Positions 32,892 through 43,787 of a stretch of DNA of 64,000 nt are shown here, in pieces (the first letter of the stretch is position 1; the number at the start of each line of letters is the position of its first letter). Below the pieces are notes generated by a model that saw only the letters and a program-made list of their open reading frames with translations, searched no databases and was not told where the DNA came from. This DNA comes from Selaginella moellendorffii (lineage: Eukaryota; Streptophyta; Lycopodiopsida; Selaginellales; Selaginellaceae). The position numbers and the translations under genes were made by a program. The DNA lies in the NCBI RefSeq assembly GCF_000143415.4, contig NW_003314274.1:2263663-2327662 (forward strand), written 5' to 3'.

Positions 32892-33374
32892 TCACATGCA
32901 CCATCGCCAAGCCCCACACCCCGCAGCGATCCCCCTCGCTCTGCAACCAATATCAACGCTGCTGCTCTCCAGGTCTGCGGTCCCAAAGCTCACTGCATCC
33001 CTCAATACAATCCTCACACCACCGCCACCGCCACTGCTGCTGCTAGCACCACCAGTGCTCTTCACTCTCTCGAACAAGAGTGCCAGGAGCTGTCCCCTCC
33101 CCACGTACTCTTTGAAGCCCAGGTAGAATCGGATCCCTCGACCGAAGCTGCCATCGGCTGAGGCAGCGAGGAACTGGTCCGCGTCGGCCACAAGCTTGGG
33201 CACGGTGCGCGACTTGGCAATGCTAAGCACTCCCTGCGGCCAGTCATGCCCAACCAGCATCCTTCCCATCTTCACATCTGCTGGCGACACATGAGATCCA
33301 CAAGGAGCAAAACGCGCAGAGGTGCCACTCGCGTTCATCTTCACCATGCTGCCAACATCCAGTGCGAAAGGCAT
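32892..33374 (-). CDS. Unrecognised protein-like reading frame
   Basis: From ATG at 33374 a 160-residue frame begins MPFALDVGSMVKMNASGTSA and later reads GRGIRFYLGFKEYVGRGQLL and GGGGGVRIVLRDAVSFGTAD. The alternating polar/hydrophobic pattern and Gly content could fit a beta-rich protein. A splice near 32960 into another frame (VGIPAFQLKLAMDMVMDDEP, to about 32684) would lengthen it. I recognise no family. Confidence 0.35.
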   Translation of the reverse strand: MPFALDVGSMVKMNASGTSARFAPCGSHVSPADVKMGRMLVGHDWPQGVLSIAKSRTVPKLVADADQFLAASADGSFGRGIRFYLGFKEYVGRGQLLALLFERVKSTGGASSSSGGGGGVRIVLRDAVSFGTADLESSSVDIGCRARGIAAGCGAWRWCM

Positions 33375-34059
33375 GGATTTCTATTTTTGGATGAAGTGTA
33401 CAGTTCATATACATTAGATAGGGATTTTGGGCTAATGGAATATACATATTTCTGTATTCTACACAATCTAGGCAAATTGGAAAAAATTTTATTTTACATA
33501 TCAATCTTGTATGGAAAAGCAACTAACTTGCTACTGCTCCCACTGTTGTGGATTTGGCACTGGAGGTTGCATACAAGAGACATTTGGTCTACCTTTGAGA
33601 TGTAGCATACCTTCCAAGGTTGATTTTTTTATGAAGTGTGCAGTTACAATGCCATATTTTAATAACCATTAGATTGAGTTCAATCAAAACCATTCACTTT
33701 TATATATCAGTTAGGGTTTTTGGGCTAATGGAATATACACATTTCTATATTTTATACAAATCCAATCACTCCTCAATGATAATTCAAGTTGCCCCTCACC
33801 TTCAACAATGTAAGTGCATAAAATATATATTATGTTTAGATCTAGCTTTTGCATTATGTATATCTCATTTTCCTTATAACTTTTGAATATCTTCTCTTTT
33901 TTTTTTCTTCTTTTCATTCATTTTCATGGTAGAATAACACTTTCCTCCTCTTTTGACTTTGAAGTAACATGTAAACTCCTTGAATTTAAATTTTTAATAC
34001 TATTCACTCAAAGACATTTAACCCCAAATTTAATCCCATTTAAGAGCATTTTTAGCTGA
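33375..34059. other. AT-rich, no gene; internal short duplication
   Basis: Two related stretches, about 33415-33475 and 33705-33765, share TTTTTGGGCTAATGGAATAT and its flanks. This points to an old repeat copy of unknown type. Confidence 0.5.
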
Positions 34060-34205
34060 GGGTGCAGCTAGAGGTTTAGAAAATGCTATAGATATGAAAA
34101 ATGCATTTTATTACACAGGGAATTAGAGGGAAGTTTATATGGTACAACCACAAGGATTTGAAGTGCCAAGAAAAGAGCATTTGATATGTAAGTCAAAAGA
34201 GGTCA
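34060..34205 (+). mobile_element. Ty1/copia reverse transcriptase fragment
   Basis: The plus strand reads DMKNAF, then, in an adjacent frame, VYMVQPQGFEVPRKEHLICK. These are the copia reverse-transcriptase hallmark (D-V-K-x-A-F-L-x-G-x-L-x-E-x-x-Y-M-x-Q-P-x-G-F). It is broken by stops and ends at about 34205. Confidence 0.8.
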
Positions 34206-36350
34206 ATCACCAAGAACATACCATAAGACTATACATGATCTTTGGGATTTATAGATAATGGATAGTAAAGGTTTCCCTTTTAAGGATAGTGGGGTTTCCT
34301 TTTTTCTGCCTAGCCACATCACTAAATATTCTTTATATATTCTAAAAAAGAGAATATACTTGTATATACCTTATAAGATTTAAATATATTAATAACAAAG
34401 TAGCTTTTTGCATTTGATCACAAAAATGTATGATTTGTGTATCTAGTTATTTGAAAGGCATGCTATAGATCAAGATCACCAATCACATAACTATTGTCTC
34501 AGCAAAAGTAGAAATGCCCACACTTTGACTTGATTATAAATAATAACATGAAGAAAAAGAAGTTGGCCCCAGCCAACTCGCTACTTTGCTCAACCTCTTA
34601 ACCATCTCTTTAGAGCAACTAAATAGCCAAGCCTCTAAATAACTCCACTCCTATTGCCTAGATTAGCAATCTCTTATTATGTAGCCACCTCAACAAATCC
34701 GCTAGGCAAAAATACTTGCCTCTAGCTAAATCATAAAGTCCTAGATTGTGATGCTCACTAATCCATAAGACCATTTTAGTTTGAGGCAGTTTGAATTCTT
34801 ATTTATCAGCTTGGTCCTCAAACCATTTGGTCTTATTTTTTTTGTTTCGAAAGTGCTTATTTACTCAAATGCCCCTTGGCACAAGAAAAAAATGATGTAG
34901 GATAGCTTTTTTCAACCAAAACTAAAAAAGCAACATTTGAGACTAAATAGTTTTATTGTAAATTCTTGAATTTAGACTTCCCAAGAGGTTACCCAGCATA
35001 GTACTATACAAACCCAAGGTTATTTAACCCAAGTATCCTATAATCTTTAATTGATTGGAAAAGAAGGTGCATTTTTTTTAAAAAACCCTTTCCTTTTATA
35101 TTTGAATCATTATGGATCGTTTTTCAAATTATTCTCTTTTGTTGTTTATGATTTATCATGCTTCCCTGCAAGTTTACATCCTCATGAATGGAAGCTAAGA
35201 GCCACATCTCTTCTTAAAACTCCACTCTCTTAACACCCTATCCTTTAAGTCAAGCTTAGTCGGAGGCAAACTAAACTTACCAAATATCAATATCAATATA
35301 TGATGTGATTCCCTTAACTAACCAATAGAGTCAGACATAAGACTTCTCTAATACCAAATAAAAGCTTTTAAATTTCAAACTTCCTGAGAGGTCATTTAGT
35401 TTAGTACTATATAAATCTAATGATGCTTTGATTGAAAAAGGGGGTGCACTTTTTGTTCATGGGTTCTTTCTTTTTATATTTGAGCCTTTATGAATCATTT
35501 TTTAAGTCATTCTTTTTAATTATTTACACTTAACTTATGGTGGCTTTTTTTTTTTTTTTTTAATATGCACTTCTTAAAAAGTATTTGGTGGCCAAATGTG
35601 TGATGTTGCCCACCCTATTGTTGTGGCCCTTTGACAAAAAAAGGATTGTGATTGAATTGATTAGCTAATACAAGTTATTTATGCAACCAATGCTTAGCAA
35701 TTCAATTAGGGGTTTCTCATACACATTAGTAGCAGCAGGAGGATACCACTTTAATCTAATGTAGAGCCACCACTTTGCAAAGGGATTTACATTTAGATGC
35801 TTAAGCCTAAATGTGTTGAGAACCAAATCAACTTTTCTAGTGACATCTAATATTTATTATAGGGGTGGTGTGTGACATGATTAATAGTGTTAATTACATA
35901 GCTCTCATCTATAGCATCCACATTCTCATGTGGCTGGGTAAAAAGATGAAAAAGCATAGAAGGTGGTCCTCTTAACTAGATTGATCTTATAAAAAAAGAG
36001 ATGATAAACTTGAAAAATTTCTGATTTTTATAATTGTATAGATTTTAAATAAATTCATAGATTTAAATTTTAAAATTATTAAATAATAATTTATATTTTA
36101 TAAGAATAAACTAGAATATTCAGTGATGACTACCAAGCACCAAAAACCCTTAAAGTGGACACACTCATGGATAGCTGACCATTATAGATGACCTATATTG
36201 GAGCAAAAAAAGAGTTTTAAACAAATTAAATCTACTTTATCATAAAGATTTAAAATGACTGGTCTTGGAGAGATCTTATATTGTCATAGTTTACAATTTG
36301 TAAGAGATAGAGGAAAAAAATTAATATTTCTCCATCAATAAAAATTTACA
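34206..36350. other. AT-rich stretch within copia remnants
   Basis: No coding match is seen. It contains a poly-T run at about 35547-35562. Related sentences (a minus-strand-like CAAACTTCCTGAGAGGTCA near 35380 and a similar block near 34980) suggest old repeats. Confidence 0.45.
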
Positions 36351-37098
36351 ATGAAATTAATTGATTATTATTTTGTTGGAAGCTTGAAATATATAGTTCA
36401 TACACCAGCAAGTACATCCCTCAACCATATACCATGTGCTCAAATGAGGCTTTGGGATGAGGGGGAGAGAAAAAAAATGGAAAGTAAGCCATTTAGGAAT
36501 ATGGTGAGAAACTTCTTGTACTTATCGACAATATCAAGTCCTAATTTTGCAATAGTTGTATTATTTGTAAGCCAATACATTCAGTTTGTAACTATAAATA
36601 TTTTCAAATACCTTCATGAAACTCCAATATAGAGAATAAAATACTCAGGGAGTATAAGCTCATAGGGAACATTACTAACTGGATTTGCTAATGCAAATTT
36701 ACATACGAGACAAAGACATTAAAAAATCTATTTTAGAATGGTGTTTCAGAATGTATGGAAGAATGTATGAAAGAGTTATAAGTTACATGTGAAACAGAGT
36801 ATATAGCTATAGCATCTGCTACAAAAGAGACAATTTGGACTAAGCTTTTAGTGGACTTAGTTGTGGAACAAGGGATACCCACCCAAATTTACAATGATAA
36901 TACCTTTGCCATTATATTGGCTCAAATCTAGTGCTTCATAGCACCTTTCTACCTTATTCAAATCATCCATAGACAGGTAATTTTAGATTACATACCTGCT
37001 AATGATATGGTTATAGATATTTTAACATAGTGTTTTAAGAAAAAGATCTCTAAATTCAGAGCAATCTTAAAAGTTTTACTTAAGGGGGAGTATTACAA
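36351..37098 (+). mobile_element. Ty1/copia RNase H region and 3' end, decayed
   Basis: The plus strand shows copia features in order: PFRNMVRNFLYLSTISSPNF and VVLFVSQYIQ (usually PYRxxVGSLMYL...RPDI), then YIAIASATKETIW, IPTQIYNDNTFAIILAQ, ILDYIPANDMVIDILT, and KFRAILKV just before a purine tract AAGGGGGAGT (37082-37091). Multiple stops and frame changes are present. The 3' LTR would start near 37092, but I find no matching 5' LTR. Confidence 0.85.
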
Positions 37099-37633
37099 GT
37101 AAGATTGTTATGTTAGCCAGTTGGAGGTGAGTAGTGAGCAACTTGGAGAATGAGTAAGAATGGGCAGCTAGAGAACCAAATGACACTCAACAAAGAATCA
37201 CTAGGGGATATAATTATAAATTAGAGAGGGAATCAGAGTGGACCTTACTTCAATAGAAGTTTGGTAGTTTTCTTCACATTCATTCATTCATATACTATTT
37301 GCACAGTCTGCCCCTTAAAAACCATTAGCGTTTTAGGAGTATAATTAAATGATTTTTTTTTCTAAGCTACTTAGCAGCATTCAAATTTCTTGAAAGGGTA
37401 CAATGATTCATCAAATCACTATTAGAACTGCATAGACATCATTTCATTTGAGTTGGCTACTGAAGCATTATAAGACTTTATAAATAATCTATGAATGAAT
37501 GAATGAAGAGATCTTTCACAATATGAAGAAAAATTGTGGCAATTGTGAACTGAGTTAAGTATTTTCTTAAGGCTAGGGTTAGAAAAGTGATCTTAGAAAT
37601 ATTTGGCACAATCATAATAAAAAATTTAATTAA

Positions 37634-37693
37634 GTAGGGATAGATCAATTGGGAGAGTGTTAGATTGAAGTGTGTTTGATCCATGCTCACGTA
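37634..37693 (+). pseudogene. tRNA-Phe pseudogene
   Basis: It starts GTAGGGATAGATCAATTGGG, then GAGAGTGTTAGATTGAAG and GTGTTTGATCCATGCTCAC. This follows tRNA-Phe with many C-to-T changes and loss of about 13 bases covering the 3' anticodon stem and variable loop. Confidence 0.85.
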
Positions 37694-39107
37694 AAAAATA
37701 CAAAATTGGTGTTATTCTATTATGTTTAATGATGAAATATTATTTTTTACATTTTATTTGAAAATTTAATATTTTTTAAAAACAATTGCATAAAAACCCC
37801 TCAACGTTTTTATATTTACAAATATGCACATTCGAAGTTTTAAAATTTCAACTTTTTGAATTTTGAATAAAAAAAGTTTTAGATAATGCAAAATATCAAT
37901 AAGAAATTCATAATAAGTTTAAAAACTTTAAATTAATGTCATGAATAGGCATCAATTATGACCATATCAACCACCCCACAATGAAATTATTTTATATCTT
38001 TCTTAAGAATTTAGTATAAATACAATTCCTTTCTAGATAGAAATCTATGGCACCAGCATACCATATATTTGCAAATGTTCAACATCAATAGGATAAAACA
38101 CACCCATATATATTTTGCAATACAAATTAAACAAATAATACATGTTAGCATAAGCTTCTTCCTCCATAAGATTTCATTAGTTATATATGCATAAGGCAAT
38201 CTATTTTTTTAAAATTCAAAGCATAACTAATACCATGCTAATATGTTCACCACATGAGTGTAGTCTTATGTCTATATTTTGAATATACTAGGATTCAAGG
38301 GCATAATAATATAGTAACGAGCTTGAGAAATCACATCATAAAAAAGTTTTTCCGCATTGTTCACTAACTTTAGTTACACCACTTTTGCCATATGCTTCAT
38401 CACATTTTAATTGGTGCTGAAAAAATCAATTGATAACTTTGCATTGAATGTGCTCAACATTTTGAAATGTTGGAAGGACTAAATTCAAGTATCATTATTT
38501 TCAACATTAATTGTGCCAAATGCAAGAGGGAATAATAAGTGTTCAACATTCAAACAAGCATGCATCTTATGTATTTCGACTTTAAATGTGTATCAAGATT
38601 GCTCAAAAGTTTACAATGCACAGAACTAATGAAATTAACACCATATAGGATAAATAGGCTTTTAAAAGTAAAACTTTCATGGTTATCTAAATTGCTTGAA
38701 AAGAAAATTTCCATATAAGTAAACTGTATCATGTCTTGAATTTCTCTTCTCTTTTCCTCTCTGAGCAACAAAATAAAAAACATCATACTTTTGATGCATT
38801 TCAGTTATCATGCTTTTTGGACATTATTTAATTCATCCCTCACTCATTGTTTGAAATTATTTATGATCCAATGCTACCATCTTGATCAAGCAAAACATAT
38901 TTTTGTCAACAAGAGAAGGATGAAGTTTCTATAGACACTTTGGATTGAATTGTGCATCATTTTCACTCTACAATCAATTCAAAATACCTAATAATAACTA
39001 CTGCCATTTTTAGCTCGTTCCGGTATGAAGTTTAAATGATTTCCACCAAATTTGGGGGGATTTTAAATAGCAATAACAACCAGTGTCAGCTGACATTGGA
39101 AAAGTAT
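37694..39107. other. AT-rich, no gene seen
   Basis: No frame or motif is supportable on either strand. Confidence 0.6.
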
Positions 39108-40006
39108 CCTGGGTCCTTGAGATAGACGAAAAACACTGGGAAGAAAATCAACGATGGCTCTCGGGTCGTCGATGAGGTAGACTGCCGTGATCGACTTCCC
39201 GGCAAGCGATTATGAGAACCGGGAACCAGTCGCCCAGAGCTGCCGAGTGGACGTCCTCAGTGAGGAAAAATCGAGGTGTGACGAGGTAGACGAGAGCGAG
39301 GGACAGCAGCGGTCTTTTGTTCTGCCTCCAAACTCGATGGAGAAGCTCACTCAGCGTTGAGGCGTGGAATTTGGTGAAGTTCCTCCTGGATGGGAAGAGT
39401 GGTGACGAGGCAGATCACTGCAGGTGATGAAGAAGACGTTGGCGCTGCTGCGAAGGCCGTCGGATTTGGAACGCAATGCGGCCTTGGTCACGACTCGCAC
39501 TAGAACTCCTGCTGTTAAAGAAAAATGATGAACTTGTGAGAATGCGGATGAATGAGCTCAAACGAAGAGGTTGCAAAGAAGAAATCCTAAAACACAGTCA
39601 CACAAGGCCACTCGAACAAGAATGAATAGAAGAATAGATCGAAGTAACAAGGAAGAAGAAAGACACAAATCTCAAACAGTAGAGTGAAAACGATCTAGCG
39701 AATCCTATGACAAAGAATGGCGATGAAACAAAAGCAAAGCCAAGCGAAACAAGAATGACTAGAAGAATAGATCGAAGAAACAAAGGACTAGATGCAAATT
39801 TCAAACAGTAGAGTGAAAACGATCTAGCGAGCATGGCAAAGAATGGCGATGAAACAAAACGATCTAGATCGATAGAGTTACCCAGCAGTGTCGGCAACGA
39901 GCGCTTGCATGTAGCGCTGAGGTCCCCCGCCGATCACCAGGCTGCCCTGGACGACAGCATCGGCGAGCCCAGTAGCAGCGATTGTAATGCGCTGGACGGT
40001 GAAACA
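39108..40006 (-). pseudogene. Decayed duplicate of the nucleoside transporter gene
   Basis: This is a collinear copy of about 43980-44935 (minus). Shared blocks encode HGPRILG-flanking sequence, the SITAVYLIDDP region, GDWFPVLII, SALGxxxTED and the ALPS/FGLRSS region, then the first intron, then the exon-1 end (AGDLSATCKRSLP region in a shifted frame). Many small deletions break the frame. The right edge at about 40006 jumps to sequence that in the parent locus lies 1.1 kb further on. Confidence 0.9.
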
Positions 40007-41300
40007 GCTTGACAAAGTCCTGAAAACTCCAGTTTTGACTGAAAGGAAGTGTTTGCGAAGCGTTTCTGCAGGAAAGATTTATTTGCAGTGTTGTATATGT
40101 AAACACTGGACAAAATGTGGACTGAGTGTCGGAGTCGGCTACTCTGATCAAGAACAAAAAGGAGAGATTTTAGCTCTTTGACAAGGTAGAGAACAAAACA
40201 ATTTAATTTGCCAAAAGTTATTTGCTTACTTGGAGAACCACTTTGCCTGCTCTCTCCGTGTGAGCTTTCGAATTCATCCAAGCAGAAAGCTTCTCCGACT
40301 GGGATCTTGACGCGTCGTACCTCTTTCGCAAGCCGAGCTATTTGTTCCAGGCCTTCGGCATCCGTCCTCATGATTAACCAAGAGTAGTCTGCGCAGGCTC
40401 CAATGTTAAAACGTATGCTGAGGAGAGATCAAGCTTTACCAATGCCATGCGACTGAGTGTACTGCATTCGCTTCCGCAAGAGCGTCGCTGTCGCAATGCC
40501 GCCTCCAACAATGAGGCCGTATTTGTCTGCCAGTTTCACCGCTTCTCCCTGCGACGAGTGCTTCGTTTGAGCACAAGACATTATCTAAGGAGAGAGTGTA
40601 AGCGTTTACCTGTAGCGTCATCTAGTGCTTCAAGAGCTTTACTCCAAGTGCTTCCGTGGCCTGCACACCAATTGTGTCAAGCACAGCATCGAATCACCAG
40701 GTAAGTTGTGTTCTGGAACGTAGAAGTTTTTCGAAAGGTTTGTACTAACGGTGGATGGTACCTCGGAAAGTCCGAGGACACGTCCATAGCTTGTAGTTCC
40801 TCAGCGCCAGATTCCTCGGCGGGACTGCAACTTCGTTTGCCACAAGTGGCAGCAACCGAGCAGCCAGTAGCTAGAGCGAGCTGAATGACCGCTAAAGCCC
40901 ACCGCCCCTCCCAGCCCATTATCAGCACCTTCTGCCTGCATCCAAAGTCTAAGATTGCGACTGCAACAACCATATCACAGACAAAAAACCTCTGCTCTCT
41001 CATTCATGGTACACGCAGAACGTTTACTCGCTCTTCATTCTGGCAGTGCTGCGGCAAAGGGAATGGCAGCTGCTTCCTGGAACAAAGACACAGCAGTGCT
41101 TAGTTTTGACGAGACAAACAAGTGCAAAGTGAAACAAGCAAGAAGAAGTTGGAAAGAACGAGAAAGAAACAGCAAGAAGAAAACGGAACAACGAAACACG
41201 AGATACTTGGAACGCAGAGAAACGAACAAAGGAAAGAAAGAAAAAAGGCACATACCACATGAGTGAGTTGAGGACAAGCTGTTCCTCTTGGAGCATAGAA
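40007..41300 (-). pseudogene. Decayed duplicate of the RTN4IP1-like oxidoreductase gene
   Basis: It is collinear with 46070-47460 of the parent. Copies of exon 7 (MRTDAEGLEQIARLAKE), exon 6 (near-identical at 40440-40560), exon 5, exon 4 (QKVLIMGWEGRWALAVIQLA in place of GQKVLIMGGGGAVGLAAIQL), exon 3 and a scrap of exon 2 are all present. The nucleotide-binding Gly motif is ruined and frames are broken. Exon 1 and most of exon 2 are absent. The first 80 bases copy the 3' end of the 24-residue-repeat gene. Confidence 0.9.
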
Positions 41301-41862
41301 GACATATGGAAAACATATGGAAGTTAAAAATGCATGTACTATGGACAGATAGATCTATGTCAATGGATATGATAATGAAAACACGAATGTGGCATCCCCA
41401 GAAATGCAAGAAAATAGAAACTAGAAAACACTTACTGGATGGCGTAGCGGATTACTTCGATTATGCTACCCCGCCAATCTTCTGCCACAATAAAAGTCCG
41501 ATCAATCTCATTGCTGCCCCTGCTTACATTCCATCGCGATCGCCTTGCCCTCGCTTGCCGAAGAAGCCCCGTGACTTTGCCCTAACTATCGACGATCAAA
41601 TTTGGCTACACGTGGACGGCTGTCAGGCTTTCTTCCTTCCTTCGTTGTTGCGAAGATTTATAGTAGCTCTTGCATTGTCCAAAGCTCTGTGTAGAGGCTA
41701 GGGCAACGCTGGGGCGAGACCGTGCGCGATACCGTGACAGGGCGAGGATATTTCGATCGAATGCGGGTGATCGCGAGCTCGGCTCTTTAGTTTTTCGAGG
41801 TGAAAGAACTGTGCTTTTGCAAGCGATGGCAAGTTCTAGTCTTCCTTTGCCGCAGGGAAACC
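41301..41862. other. Upstream sequence of the next gene, no feature named
   Basis: No coding match is seen. GC content rises after 41500. It probably holds the promoter and leader of the gene starting at 41863. Confidence 0.4.
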
Positions 41863-42558
41863 ATGACTCCATGGTGCTGCTGCTGGCCGCGGGAGAAGAA
41901 AGCTCCTTCCGAGGAGCAGGGACCTCCGCCCAATGCACACGACGATGCCGCCGTGGATCCGGAGGAGAAGCAGCCAAGCGCTATGCGGCTCGACGAAAAT
42001 GCGGTCTCTTTCGGTGTCTCTGGCGCTCATTGTGACCGCACCTTTGTTGCAGGATCGAAAGCGGCTGCCCACCACCAGGTAAACTCTCGATGATCACAAC
42101 GCTAGTATGGTATGATTTCTTTCTAGCAGCCCTGATAGTTTCGCACTGTGTACCAGGCCGATCACGAGGTAACTCGGGTCTTCGTTGCCATATACACCAC
42201 ACTCGACGAGCGCGACCACTGGGCAATCTGGCTCCAAGATGCCCAAGGGAATCCCACGATCCTTCAGATTGAAGACGATTGTGGCAACCGAGGCTACTAC
42301 GTTGCTCAGCCCGTCTACAAGCGACCGGATCGATCGGCGAGGCTTCTGGAGGCTCTGGAGTGCGGGGAGATCGATGCAATCCATCACGAGATGGCTGTGG
42401 CGACCATCCAAGGAGAGCCTGTGGATAACGAGAGCGAGACGTGGAATTGCCAGGCTTAGATTGAGGAGGCGCTCCACACCCTCGCTAAACGAGGATTCAT
42501 CCGGCTGGTTCCAGGCGCTTTGGACGAGCTCAAGGCACGGAGGCAATACTGGCAGTGA
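41863..42558 (+). CDS. Small protein of a fungal-like WNCQ family, with in-frame TAG
   Basis: Two exons (41863-42078, then from 42157) encode an N-terminal Cys/Lys/Glu-rich segment and a compact domain: RVFVAIYTTLDERDHWAIWL, LQIEDDCGNRGYYV, LLEALECGEIDAI and ESETWNCQA. A TAG at 42457-42459 ends the frame after 172 residues. Beyond it 32 more codons (IEEALHTLAKRGFIRL and on) continue to a TGA at 42558. From memory, small fungal proteins with an HWAIWL motif also have WNCQxW(V/I)xEAL near the end. If so, the TAG replaces the conserved Trp (TGG to TAG). The family's function is unknown to me. It may be a truncated but expressed protein or a young pseudogene. Confidence 0.6.
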
Positions 42559-42680
42559 CCGAATATTCAAGCCATTTGAACGAGAATTCCGTTAGTAAAT
42601 ATTCCTGAATATGCTTTAAGACCTTTTCTGTTAAGCTTAAATGGATGTGCGTTGACCAAAGGATAATTAGGGCTTCGGAC

Positions 42681-43551
42681 ATGAGCTATCCGGCGCCATT
42701 CGTTCGCGACGCTACCGCCGAGCACAGGCACACGGTCATCCTTCTCCACGGGCGTGGAAGCAGTGGCAGCGAGCTCGCCGAGGAGCTGGAGGAGACGCTG
42801 GGCTCGGGCAGCGCCAACCTCTTCCAGCGCTTCCCGGGCGTGCGCTGGGTGTTCCCGAGCGCGCGCCCCCGCTGGTCGAGCGTCTTCGTGGTTTGACGCG
42901 CCATCGCTGTGCGATATAGGCTATAAGCAGCACCTCCAGGTCGAGGGCCTGCGCCAGTCGGTCGACTTCCTGCTGCGCGTGATCGAGGAGGAGATCGATC
43001 GCGTCGGGAGCGCGAGCAAGGTGGTGCTGGGCGGGATCAGTCAGGGGCAAGCAACGGCCTTGCACGCGCTAGTCTGTGGGCGACACAGGCTGGGAGCGTT
43101 TGTGGGCGCCAGTGGATGGCTTCCCTTCGCTGACAAGATTGAAGAGGTTCTGGCCGATCATGATCAAGGGGAGGACGCGGACCCGAGGCCGATCGCAATC
43201 AAGCGCGTGTCCGAGTTCTTGCGAGGCGAGCTCGGTCTAGAGGTTGAGGATTTGGGCGATTCGTTTACGAGTTTGCGGGCCACGCCGGTGTTCTTGGGCC
43301 ACGGTACGGATGACAACCTGATCGAGTTGGATCTGGGAAAGCAGGCCCGTGATCTGCTGACCAGGATGGGGATCGAGTTGGTTCTGGGAAAGCAGGCCCG
43401 TGACATCCTGACCGGGATGTGGATGAGCGTTGCGGGGAAGGAGTAGGAGGGCGCGGATCAAGACGGCCATTGGATCAACGAGCCGGAGCAAGTTGATGAC
43501 ACCGTAGCGTCCTTGAGTGATGCGCTCGAGGACATTGTCAAACAAGACTAG
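42681..43551 (+). pseudogene. Acyl-protein-thioesterase/carboxylesterase-like (fungal type), broken
   Basis: From ATG 42681 the frame encodes an alpha/beta hydrolase start (HTVILLHGRGSSGSELAEEL, LFQRFPGVRWVFPSARPRW). At about 42880-42893 the frame changes, and WFDAPSLCDIGYKQHLQVEG continues in the next frame. That part holds the nucleophile elbow GGISQGQA, then VFLGHGTDDNLI with the acidic residue. A 51-base tandem duplication (43321-43371, 43372-43422) follows. A TAG at 43444-43446 then falls before EGADQDGHWINEPEQVDDTV, which carries the catalytic His. The full triad can therefore not be made from one frame. The WFDxxSL and GHWxxEPxxxDD pattern is that of fungal esterases. The frameshift could also be a sequence error. 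Confidence 0.72.
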
Positions 43552-43620
43552 CTCACGCCAAAGGTTGAATCTTAGTCAATTGAAAATTCATTAACTACCA
43601 ACGTAATGAAGTAATTATAA

Positions 43621-43625
43621 GCGGG

Positions 43626-43666
<41 letters not shown>

Positions 43667-43693
43667 CCGCGTGTTCGATCCACGCTCACCGCA
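43621..43693 (+). tRNA. tRNA-Phe (GAA anticodon)
   Basis: 73 bases with the plant tRNA-Phe sequence: acceptor GCGGGGA, D arm TAGCTCAGTTGGGAGAGC, anticodon stem-loop CAGACTGAAGATCTG with GAA, and T arm GTGTTCGATCCACGC. No intron is present and CCA is not encoded. Two relics of the same tRNA lie at 31329-31389 and 37634-37693. Confidence 0.96.
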
Positions 43694-43787
43694 TTCCTAT
43701 TGTTCTCCTTATTCATCTTTGATCACTGGAAATTATATTTGGAGAATCAACGTTGTGCATTGTATTGAGAAATAATGTACATACAAA

